40,373 nucleotides of DNA from positions 1-40,373 of IMG/VR virus record IMGVR_UViG_3300042350_002363, one strand, 5' to 3'. This DNA is from a virus. The stretch's first letter is position 1. Each line of letters starts with the position of its first letter. This document shows, piece after piece, positions 18,645 to 25,949 of the stretch. A program made the translations under genes and the position numbers. The notes under the pieces were generated by a model, which searched no databases, was not told the DNA's origin, and worked only from the letters and a program-made list of their open reading frames with translations.

Positions 18645-19736
18645 TCACGGCCAGGTGGCGATGGCTACCCGCTTCCACGTGTTGGCCGCAACGCACACGT
18701 AGATGTAATTGGCGTCCCAGCAGATGTCGCCTTCCGTTCCTGCGGCTCCGGCATTCGCAGGCGTCTTGTCGTTCACGATTCTGACGGTGTCTCCGGCAAC
18801 GCTGAGGATGCTGGTCGCGGTTCCAGCAAGGTATGTCCCCGTGGTGCTGCTGTTGCCGATGGTCGTGGTGTTGGAGCCGTTGCCGACCGCCGAATCACCA
18901 ATGACAATTTGATTGGACTGCGAGTTTCCGTTGCCGCGTGTGTTGTGACCGAGGAAGACGCTTGCGGTTGACCCGGTCATCACATCGCTTCCAGAACCTT
19001 GGTACCGACCCGCCTGCGAGCCGACAGCCACGGATTGAGTTGAACCAGTGTTTCCATACATTGCGGCGGATCCGATTGCGACCGCGTCGTTTCCTCCTCC
19101 TGCACCATACGCATCAACGCCAATCGCAACGAATGTGTTGTTTCCAGTGACTTGGAATGCGGCATTGAGTCCGATTGCCACATGACCAGATCCGCCATTG
19201 TTGGACGAAAGGGCTCCATAGCCAACCGCAACGTGGTTGTTATACGTCGTGCTTGCAGCAAGCGCACCAAACCCGATTGCCGTGTTGTTGGCCCCAGTCG
19301 TGTTCGCCCCAAGCGCATTTCGGCCCACGGCGGTGTTGGAAGCGCCAGTGGTGTTCGCGTCGAGCGCACTGGAGCCGATGGCAGTGGTGTCGTTGGCGGT
19401 ATTGAGTTTTGCGGCATCAAACCCGATTGCCACCACGTCATCGCCCGTGGTCACCGCAGCGCCAGTACCTTGCCCAATCAGCGTGTTGTTCGTTGCACCC
19501 GCCTGAAGCGCAGCACCTGCCCCACTGCCGATGACGGTGTTGCTGGTTGGAGCCGCTGCGGTGCCGGTCGAGACGATGCCGCCCTTGAACGTCGCCACCC
19601 CGTTCACCAGCAGCGTGTCGTTTATCGTGATGTCATCCCCGAGCGCCAGGTCACCGTTGACGGTCAGGTTGCCGTCGACCGTCACGTCCTGGAAGGTCGG
19701 GTTGCGTCCGAAGACTCCACCATTGCTCTTGATCAT
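18645..19736 (-). CDS. Tail fibre with YadA-like head repeats
   Basis: 363 residues. Residues ~15-60 begin with a collar-like region (NPTFQDVTVDGNLTVNGDLAL) common in tail fibres. The body (about 65-300) consists of 14- to 16-residue repeats of the type NTAIGFGALAAS / NTAVGRNALGANTTGA / VAVGYGALSSNNGG / VAIGSAAMYGNTG, the left-handed beta-roll repeat of trimeric autotransporter heads. The C-terminus (DKTPANAGAAGTEGDICWDANYIYVCVAANTWKRVAI) is a small receptor-tip or capping domain found in several phage fibres. A trimeric host-binding fibre is inferred. GC is visibly lower than in neighbouring genes, as in the tailspike. It lies in the late operon between holin-like and hypothetical genes. Confidence 0.75.
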   Translation of the reverse strand: MIKSNGGVFGRNPTFQDVTVDGNLTVNGDLALGDDITINDTLLVNGVATFKGGIVSTGTAAAPTSNTVIGSGAGAALQAGATNNTLIGQGTGAAVTTGDDVVAIGFDAAKLNTANDTTAIGSSALDANTTGASNTAVGRNALGANTTGANNTAIGFGALAASTTYNNHVAVGYGALSSNNGGSGHVAIGLNAAFQVTGNNTFVAIGVDAYGAGGGNDAVAIGSAAMYGNTGSTQSVAVGSQAGRYQGSGSDVMTGSTASVFLGHNTRGNGNSQSNQIVIGDSAVGNGSNTTTIGNSSTTGTYLAGTATSILSVAGDTVRIVNDKTPANAGAAGTEGDICWDANYIYVCVAANTWKRVAIATWP

Positions 19737-19749
19737 TGATTCGTTCCCT

Positions 19750-19974
19750 TCAGGTGACGGCGCGGATGATGTACGTGGACACGACGCTCACGCAGGCGCC
19801 GATTGCTGCGGCCCAGCCGAGCATGTAGCCGCGTGAGTGCTCAAGCGAGCGGAGCCTGTGGTCGTGGTCCTTGAGCTGGTCGCTCTGATTCTGCTGCATG
19901 ACGAGGAGCGAATCGACCTTGCCTTCGAGGCGGCCGATGGCGAGGAACAGCTCGTCATGGCGTTCGGCGCTCAC
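19750..19974 (-). CDS. Holin-like membrane protein, 74 aa
   Basis: 74 residues from a GTG at 19974 overlapping the previous stop (GTGA). Residues 1-45 are a coiled helix (HDELFLAIGRLEGKVDSLLVMQQNQSDQLKDHDHRLRSLEHS) and residues ~50-70 one transmembrane helix (YMLGWAAAIGACVSVVSTYI). This is the XhlA/hemolysin-type holin layout: cytoplasmic coiled coil followed by a single C-terminal membrane helix. It probably forms or times the membrane lesion in lysis. No endolysin is recognised nearby, which weakens the claim. Confidence 0.65.
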   Translation of the reverse strand: MSAERHDELFLAIGRLEGKVDSLLVMQQNQSDQLKDHDHRLRSLEHSRGYMLGWAAAIGACVSVVSTYIIRAVT

Positions 19975-20237
19975 GGCACGGCCTTCCCGTTCGCGGCAAG
20001 GAATGCCTGCGCCCTGGCCACGACCTCGTCGACGTGCGACATGTCATTGCCGTGCCCGAGCGCCTCGAGCCTGGACCGTAGCGACTGCATGTACGGGATG
20101 CCCTTCTGGATCACGGCGATGCCGTCTGCGTCCGTGTTGTTGCATAGGATGGCGAAGCCGACTTCTGATGCGGTGCCGGCAAGCGCCGCCGCCAGGTCGG
20201 CAGCAAATTCTTCCGTGGATGGTGCGGTGTCGATCAT
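19971..20237 (-). CDS. Hypothetical protein, 88 aa
   Basis: 88 residues from the ATG at 20237; the longer reading to 20537 lies over the tailspike gene and is rejected. Helical, acidic start (IDTAPSTEEFAADLAAALAG), then ASEVGFAILCNNTDADGIAVIQKGIPYMQSLRSRLEALGHGND. Three to four helices are likely. No family recognised. It overlaps the tailspike stop at 20234-20237 (ATGA) and the holin-like start at 19971-19974 (GTGA), so it is translated in chain with both. Confidence 0.58.
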   Translation of the reverse strand: MIDTAPSTEEFAADLAAALAGTASEVGFAILCNNTDADGIAVIQKGIPYMQSLRSRLEALGHGNDMSHVDEVVARAQAFLAANGKAVP

Positions 20238-22369
20238 GTGTTGTTCGCCGTTGCCTGCTTGATGAAGTACGTAAGCCGCTCTCGGGTCGCCGTGTACCTG
20301 GCGTTTCCGGACAGGACGATGGAGTTCGACGTGACGCTGGAAATGAGCGAGTTCGTCGGAGACGCAACGCCGATTGCGTTTCCGTTCCCTGTCATCGCAT
20401 AGTCGTTCGCCTGTACGCCGAACGTTGCGCTGTTGACGCTTCGCGACGACCCGTCCGCGCCAACGACATTCGAGATCGTCGCGGATGACGATGAAATGTC
20501 TCCGTAATGCAGGCTGGCAAGCGCGAACGCCCGGCACATGAGGTAGCTGAAATTCCCGCTTGACGTCGTGATCGTCACGGCTAGGTTGCCGCTGGTGTCG
20601 AGATTGTTCTGCGCCACCATCTCAATGGTCGTTCCCGTCCTGGATGAAACGATGAAGACGGTCCCGGTCGTGCTGTCCTCGATGACGTCCCCGACGTCGC
20701 CGCCGATGGTGGCAAGCGACAGCGCAGTGCGGTTCCCGGTCAGGTCCGCAGTCACGGTGCGTCCGGACTGAGAAATGGACGTGATCGTGGTTTTCCCGAA
20801 AAGTGTTTGCGTTCTCGGGAATGGGATGCCGTAGTCCCAATCTTCTCCGTACAGGTGCTTTGCATACACTGGAATGCACGTCTGCCTGGAAAAACTGAAC
20901 TGCGAAGAATGGTAGATCGTGTTCGCTCCGGGAATCACGTTCCCGGTGGTCATGTCATACAGCCCGCTTTGGCGGATTGACCAATCGACGAGGTTGGTGC
21001 CAAGCCCGCTGAACACGATTCCGTTCGTCGAGTTGATGGCCTGCTTCTCGTACAGCTTCGTCGGTTCCTCACCGACAAGCAGGTAGCAGTTCTTGACGGA
21101 CGTCTGTCTGGCATCGCAATTCAGCCGGATGATGTTCGGCATGTCCGCCGATGGGCTAAAACCATAGGTGGAAAACGTGCATCCGTCGAACGTGATCGGG
21201 CATCCGGCACTAATGATCTCCGATGAGATGCCACGATATCTCCACGACTGGAAGCCGAACTCGCATTCGCTAAACAGGACGTTCTGCTGTCTTGCGCCTC
21301 CACTTCCACCGAACAATCCGATGGAGTACAGGCATTCCGCATACATGTTCCTGAATGCGATGTTGCCGCCGAACGCCATGTTCGGGATGATGGCACCGTA
21401 GATCCCGAAGTTGAACGACGAGTTGCGGCAGTCGATCCCAGGCTTTCCGTTCTGCCTTCCGTGCACGCTCGTCGTGACGAAGCAGTAGCACTGGGCCATG
21501 CTCACGTTGTTGATCGAGCAATCGCGTGCCTGCGTGTTGCCGATGCTCACGCCGTACTGGCAGTATCCGACGAGCGCATTCTCAATCTTGACGAAGTCTC
21601 CGTTTCCGTCCGCATCGCAAGGCTGGACAACGAGCGCCACCGCGAATCCAGTGATTTCGACGTCGCGGATGGTCACGTCGCTGCTGTAAGTCGGGCTGTT
21701 GTACTGCGTCGTGTAGTTCAGCCAGCTCGGATAATTGACATCCGGGTACGACACTGCCGGGCGAGGACCGGCATATGGATCAATGGCGATTCCGGCGTAT
21801 GGCGCGTACCTGCTGGATGCGGATGCTGGGAACGACGAATTCACCCAATTGGCGGCAACGAGATCATCAAGAAGTGGCGTCGTGAAATCACCAAGCCTGT
21901 TGTTGATTACCCAGCTTTGATTGAGCCCACGGATCGAGAGCCCTTGGATGGAATTGCTTCGACCGCCGCTGACCGCGATTGCTGGCCTGTCGTTGAACGT
22001 CGGGACAAGCGTCGTTCCGGCGAATCCCTGCTCCCCGACAAACATGCGGCCGTCGCCGCGGAGGTGAACGGATCTAAACGTGTCTCCGTAACCGAGATGG
22101 ATGGTGTCGGAAATCTTGTAGCGCCCGGCAGGGATGAACACGGACGGGACGTTCCAGGTGCGTGACGTGTTGTACGGCAGGTTGCGGTACATCGCCCAGT
22201 CAATGGCCGCCTGGATCGCCGCCGTGTCATCGGCAACGCCGTCCCCGACTGCGCCAAAGTCCTTGACGCTGATCGTTTCCCCGACGCGGGACAGGAGCGT
22301 CCTGCTCACGGCATTGAGGCCGGGACTGTTGTACGTGACCTGTTCGGACGTTGGCTTGGTCATGGTCAT
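20234..22369 (-). CDS. Tailspike with pectate-lyase-type beta-helix
   Basis: 711 residues. Near residues ~30-55 stands SVKDFGAVGDGVADDTAAIQAAID, the signature of the Pectate_lyase_3 domain of phage tailspikes. A right-handed beta-helix is expected from ~35 to ~450, where Asn/Ser/Gly-rich turns are regular (IRGLNQSWVINN, VEITGFAVALV, CSINNVSMAQC, FNFGIYGAII). The last ~200 residues (from about TQTLFGKTTITSISQSG) form a separate beta-rich part, perhaps trimerisation. It would bind and cut or modify host surface polysaccharide. GC is visibly lower than the genome (50% in one counted 60-bp line), fitting a host-range gene that moves between phages. Overlaps the upstream gene by 4 bp. Confidence 0.88.
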   Translation of the reverse strand: MTMTKPTSEQVTYNSPGLNAVSRTLLSRVGETISVKDFGAVGDGVADDTAAIQAAIDWAMYRNLPYNTSRTWNVPSVFIPAGRYKISDTIHLGYGDTFRSVHLRGDGRMFVGEQGFAGTTLVPTFNDRPAIAVSGGRSNSIQGLSIRGLNQSWVINNRLGDFTTPLLDDLVAANWVNSSFPASASSRYAPYAGIAIDPYAGPRPAVSYPDVNYPSWLNYTTQYNSPTYSSDVTIRDVEITGFAVALVVQPCDADGNGDFVKIENALVGYCQYGVSIGNTQARDCSINNVSMAQCYCFVTTSVHGRQNGKPGIDCRNSSFNFGIYGAIIPNMAFGGNIAFRNMYAECLYSIGLFGGSGGARQQNVLFSECEFGFQSWRYRGISSEIISAGCPITFDGCTFSTYGFSPSADMPNIIRLNCDARQTSVKNCYLLVGEEPTKLYEKQAINSTNGIVFSGLGTNLVDWSIRQSGLYDMTTGNVIPGANTIYHSSQFSFSRQTCIPVYAKHLYGEDWDYGIPFPRTQTLFGKTTITSISQSGRTVTADLTGNRTALSLATIGGDVGDVIEDSTTGTVFIVSSRTGTTIEMVAQNNLDTSGNLAVTITTSSGNFSYLMCRAFALASLHYGDISSSSATISNVVGADGSSRSVNSATFGVQANDYAMTGNGNAIGVASPTNSLISSVTSNSIVLSGNARYTATRERLTYFIKQATANNT

Positions 22370-22716
22370 GGCGTGGTTCCGATCATCTCAATGGGCTTCC
22401 ACTCGCCTGCGGACTCGTCCCAGACGTACATCTGTCCGTCCTGCGGCATCGGGACGGGTGCCTGCCATTGGCACGTCGCATCGTCCAGGAGCCACGACGG
22501 GTACGGCTTGGGCGGGATGAATGCGTCGAGGTCGGCGTTGTAGGTGTAGCCGATGCCAGCGAAACTTTTCCGGAAGCTCCCGCTGTAGGAGGTCTGCTTC
22601 CAGTACCCACCGTACGTGTCCGAGCACCACTGCTCGACGTTCGGCTCCAAGTCGTTGGACACGACGATCACGCGGAGCACGACGTTGTTGGCATCTAGTT
22701 CTGCTGCGTGTGCCAT
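22366..22716 (-). CDS. Tail accessory or fibre-associated protein, 116 aa
   Basis: 116 residues. The pattern VVLRVIVVSNDL near the start, then SDTYGGYWKQTSYSGSFRKSFAGIGYTYNADLDAFIPPKPYPSWLLDDATCQWQAPVPMPQDG, is that of a widespread short phage structural protein, best known to me from cyanophage and other marine phage structural gene regions ('W.QTSYN..FR..FAGIG..Y'). Its role is unknown; a tail-fibre or baseplate partner is plausible because it sits between a glycine-rich fibre and the tailspike. ATG at 22716 has an unremarkable ribosome site. Stop overlaps the tailspike start by 4 bp. Confidence 0.7.
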   Translation of the reverse strand: MAHAAELDANNVVLRVIVVSNDLEPNVEQWCSDTYGGYWKQTSYSGSFRKSFAGIGYTYNADLDAFIPPKPYPSWLLDDATCQWQAPVPMPQDGQMYVWDESAGEWKPIEMIGTTP

Positions 22717-22719
22717 GGT

Positions 22720-23487
22720 TTATGCCGAATAGGATCCGCTAGACGTAAAGGTCAAAATCGTGTCCGAGCCGCTGGTGGTTACGGTCGGGCTGCCCGTGGT
22801 CGTGCCGCTGTAGTTGGCGGTCGCCATGCGGAGGATCACGACGCCGGAGCCGCCGGAGCCGGATCGTGTGCCGCCAGTTCCGGTGTTGGCAGCACCATTG
22901 ACGTCCGTACCGCCTACCAAAACACCACCACCACCACCGACTGCCCGAGTCACGCTGCTTCCCGTAATTGAAGAAGCCGAGCCAGCACCCGCTGCTCCCG
23001 GCGTGGCATTTCCAGTCGCATTGCCTCCCGCACCTCCTGCTCCACCACCACCTCCAGCCGGATACGGACTCGTTCCGGAGAATCCTCCGTTGCCTCCTCC
23101 GTTGTTGCCCTGTCCGCTTGTTCCGGTGCCTCCGGTGGATGTGAATCCAAGGTCGCCACTCCAGCCGCCACCACCGCCTGATCCACCATTTGAACCCGCG
23201 CCAGCGCTGAAGCCGCCGCCTTTGCCGCCACCCGTGGATGTGATGCTGTCGAAAACACTGTCGGAACCGTTTGCGTTGCCGTTTCCTCCCGCACCGCCGC
23301 CGCCTACGGTGACAGTTTTGGCTCCGCTTCCAGCAGTCAGGGTCAATGTTCCAGCGCGATAGCCGCCTGCTCCGCCACCACCCGCGTATCCACCTGCCCC
23401 GCCTGCGATGCAGAGATATTCGACTGAATATGTGCCACCTCCGCTCGGCGGTGCCTTGGCGAAGAAACTCTTGGTCGCGGCGAACAT
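22720..23487 (-). CDS. Glycine-rich tail-fibre tip protein
   Basis: 255 residues, about 40% glycine, with the pattern GGGGAGGYRAG...TLTAGSGAKTVTVGGGGAGGNG and later GGGGGAGGAGGN and GGSGVVILRM. Such polyglycine blocks form parallel polyglycine-II sandwiches in phage receptor-binding tips (as in the adhesin of T-even phages). The segment FFAKAPPSGGGTYSVEYLCIAGGAGG at the start and SGGSGVVILRM near the end are typical of the family. It probably caps the 801-residue fibre encoded 2 bp upstream. An AT-richer DNA pattern of short Gly codon repeats (CCA/CC-type antisense) is visible at 22900-23300. Confidence 0.78.
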   Translation of the reverse strand: MFAATKSFFAKAPPSGGGTYSVEYLCIAGGAGGYAGGGGAGGYRAGTLTLTAGSGAKTVTVGGGGAGGNGNANGSDSVFDSITSTGGGKGGGFSAGAGSNGGSGGGGGWSGDLGFTSTGGTGTSGQGNNGGGNGGFSGTSPYPAGGGGGAGGAGGNATGNATPGAAGAGSASSITGSSVTRAVGGGGGVLVGGTDVNGAANTGTGGTRSGSGGSGVVILRMATANYSGTTTGSPTVTTSGSDTILTFTSSGSYSA

Positions 23488-23489
23488 GG

Positions 23490-25895
23490 TCAGGGCGTGA
23501 AGTTCTGGATGAACGATCCGTACCAGTTCGTTCCGTCAGCGAAGAACGAGATGACGTCCAGGCGCCCGAGCGTGGCCGTGATCGTCGGCGCCGTTCCGCC
23601 CGACCACTTCACGCCCGTGAACGTCGCCGTGGTCGTGCTTCCGGACGCGGGCTGCTTGACGAAGAACACGAACGACTTGCCTGCCGTCGCGGTCGGCATC
23701 GTGAACGTCGCCGCCGTGCCGGAGGTCAGCGTGGCCGTCTGCACCGTGCCGTTTGTCAGGTCAAATGTGTGGGTCGCACCGACCGTGCCGATGGCGACCA
23801 CGCCCTCGGTGTAGTTCTTGAACGACGTGTTGCCCTGCATCGACACGTCCGCGCCGGACATGCTCATCGCAGTCGCGGAGCTCGACTTGATGTCGTTGCC
23901 CGTCACGGTCAGGTCGCCCGCCACCGTGACGTCCGCACCGGACATGGTGATCGCGGTGGCGCTGCTTGACTTGATGTCGTTGCCCGTGACCGTCAGGTCG
24001 CCGGCGATTGTGACGTCCGTGCTTGAGAGCGTGATGGCGGTCGCGCTGCTCGACTTGATGTCGTTCCCGGTGACGGTGATGTCCCCGGTCACGGTCACGT
24101 CGCCTCCGGAAGTCCAGGACGGCCCGCCGGTCGTGAGCATGGCGGGTGCCACCACGCCGTTGGCGATGGTCAGCGACGTGCCTCCCGCACTCTTGGTCAC
24201 GTTCCCGGTAAATGCAGAAGTCTGGAGCCCGCCGCTCCCGGTGAACTCGATGCCTCCGCTGACGGTCAACTCCTCGACGTCTCCGGTGCTGGCGGTGTCC
24301 CGGCCGAGCAGGCGGTCCGTCGTGATGTTTTGCATCTTCGCGAACGTCACGGCATCGTTCGCGATGGTCGTGCTCGTTCCGCCCGCAGACTTCGTCACGT
24401 CCCCGGTGAATGCGGAGGTCTGGATGCCGGACCCCATGAACTCGATCCCGCCGCCCACCGTCAGCTCCTCGACGTCTCCTGCGCCGGCCGTGTCGCGCCC
24501 GAGCAGCCTGTCCGTCGCGGACACGTTCTGCATCTTGGCGTAGGTCACGACATCGTTGTCGATGGTCCAGACGCTGCCGCTCGAGGAAACCGTGATGTCG
24601 CCCTTGTCGCCATCGGCAATGCTGGCCGTGGCCGTGGACCACGAACCGTCACCGCGAAGGAAGTTGCCACTTCCGGGCGTCCCGGTCGCACTGATCTTGG
24701 CGACCGTCACCACACTGTTGTCGATGGTCCAGGTGGCGCCAGAGCCGCTGACGGTGATGTCACCCTTGTCGCCGTCCGTCAGCGCAGGCACCGCCTGCCA
24801 CGACCCATCGCCACGCAGGAAGTTGCCGCTGCCAGGGGTGCCCGTGGCGCTGATCTTCGCCATCGTGACGGCGCCATTGGCGATGGTGGTCGCCGTTCCG
24901 CCCGCAACCTTCGTGACGTCGCCCGTAAACGCGCTTGTACGGATGCCAGTGCCGGCAAATTCGATCCCGCCGCTCACGGTGAGCTGCTCGACGTTCCCGG
25001 TGCCCGCACTGTCGCGGCCGAGCAGCGTGTCGGTCCCGATCTGCTGCATCTTGGCGAGCGTCACCGAGTTCGCCGCGATGGTCGACGGCACCGTGCCCGT
25101 ACCGGACCCGGTCACGTCCCCGGTCAGCGTCACGATGCCGACGCCGTTCGAGCCGCTGCCGATCAGGAAGTTCACGAACTCGATGTTGTTCGTCCCCGCC
25201 ACGGGCGCCTGGCTGAACGTCAGCGTCGTACCGAGGATGCTGTACGTGTTTCGCTGCTGGTACACGCCGCCGATGAACACCTGCGCCGAGTTGCCTGCGC
25301 CGCCCGGGTCGCTTGCCAGCGTAAACACCGTCTGCGACCCCGTGCCGCTGAAGACTTGGCGGGTGATCGAGGTCGGTGCCGCGCTCGAGCTCGCTGCCTG
25401 CACGGTCGGGACGCCGTTGGCGTCGAAGGCCAGGAACGTGTTGGCGCGCACCGAGGCGGCCGGGAGCTCCATGTCCGGGCTGCCGTCCGAGATGGGCGCC
25501 TTGATCGACCGCGACACGTCCCCGGCCATCTGCTGGATCTGGATGGTCGCCCGGTCGAACGAGTCCGTGATGACCTCCGGGTAGAACCCGCCCTGGTTGG
25601 TCAGGTCGGTCGGCTGGAGGTTTGCGATGTCTGAGGTGATCGTCAGCGTGAACCCGGTCGCCAGCGGCCCGGCGACCAGCGTGACCGTCCCGCCCGGGTT
25701 CGAGTCCTGGTCAATGTTCAGCGCGACCGTGTAGTCGGTCGTGAGGACGAGCGTGGTTTCCACGCCCGTGGACGAGTTGAGCCGCACGACGTCCAGGTCG
25801 CCCGCGGCGAAGACCTTGAACGTGAAGGGGAAGGCCGAGGCGGTGCCGTTGCCCACGAACGGGCCGGCGATTCTCGTCGTGCTGCTGATGGTCAT
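23490..25895 (-). CDS. Tail fibre with N-terminal tail-attachment domain and internal repeats
   Basis: 801 residues. The N-terminus TRIAGPFVGNGTASAFPFTFKVF...DLDVVRLNSSTGVETTL is a T7 gp17-type attachment domain; ATIQIQQMAGDVSRSIKAP near residue 115-133 is typical of its end. The shaft contains three ~70-residue repeats built on LLGRD...GxVExLTVxGGIEFxGxGIxTSAFTG, two repeats on GDKGDITVS...GNFLRGDGSW, and three exact-length 28-residue repeats DLTVTGNDIKSSSATAIT... at the distal part. The C-terminus (TFDLTNGTVQTATL..., WSGGTAPTITATLGRLDVISFFADGTNWYGSFIQNF) is a small beta receptor or capping domain. It should bind the tail near the nozzle and project to the host. Confidence 0.85.
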   Translation of the reverse strand: MTISSTTRIAGPFVGNGTASAFPFTFKVFAAGDLDVVRLNSSTGVETTLVLTTDYTVALNIDQDSNPGGTVTLVAGPLATGFTLTITSDIANLQPTDLTNQGGFYPEVITDSFDRATIQIQQMAGDVSRSIKAPISDGSPDMELPAASVRANTFLAFDANGVPTVQAASSSAAPTSITRQVFSGTGSQTVFTLASDPGGAGNSAQVFIGGVYQQRNTYSILGTTLTFSQAPVAGTNNIEFVNFLIGSGSNGVGIVTLTGDVTGSGTGTVPSTIAANSVTLAKMQQIGTDTLLGRDSAGTGNVEQLTVSGGIEFAGTGIRTSAFTGDVTKVAGGTATTIANGAVTMAKISATGTPGSGNFLRGDGSWQAVPALTDGDKGDITVSGSGATWTIDNSVVTVAKISATGTPGSGNFLRGDGSWSTATASIADGDKGDITVSSSGSVWTIDNDVVTYAKMQNVSATDRLLGRDTAGAGDVEELTVGGGIEFMGSGIQTSAFTGDVTKSAGGTSTTIANDAVTFAKMQNITTDRLLGRDTASTGDVEELTVSGGIEFTGSGGLQTSAFTGNVTKSAGGTSLTIANGVVAPAMLTTGGPSWTSGGDVTVTGDITVTGNDIKSSSATAITLSSTDVTIAGDLTVTGNDIKSSSATAITMSGADVTVAGDLTVTGNDIKSSSATAMSMSGADVSMQGNTSFKNYTEGVVAIGTVGATHTFDLTNGTVQTATLTSGTAATFTMPTATAGKSFVFFVKQPASGSTTTATFTGVKWSGGTAPTITATLGRLDVISFFADGTNWYGSFIQNFTP
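23833..24092 (-). repeat. Three 84-bp tandem repeats in the fibre gene
   Basis: The segment coding for DLTVTGNDIKSSSATAI recurs with an exact 84-bp period; the shared run GACTTGATGTCGTTGCC/CCC (plus strand) starts at 23884, 23968 and 24052. Each unit encodes 28 residues. Unequal exchange here would change fibre length. Confidence 0.75.
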
Positions 25896-25935
25896 GGATG
25901 CATCGCCTCTTGGTTCAGCCTATGAATCACGGGTA

Positions 25936-25949
25936 CGGTTACGGGTACT
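25936..25949 (-). repeat. 14-bp boundary repeat, copy 2
   Basis: AGTACCCGTAACCG on the minus strand, starting in the TAG stop of the giant gene, identical to 5238-5251. A second, shortened copy of GTACCCGT follows it directly (25930-25936 region), so this site holds one and a half units. The tail fibre gene begins 40 bp further. Confidence 0.55.

Noticed and set aside
18652-25900. Diversity-generating retroelement (variable fibre gene, template repeat, reverse transcriptase) as in BPP-1
   Set aside because: No reverse transcriptase open frame with the YxDD motif and no near-identical template/variable repeat pair noticed; the 84-bp units are tandem repeats of the fibre shaft.
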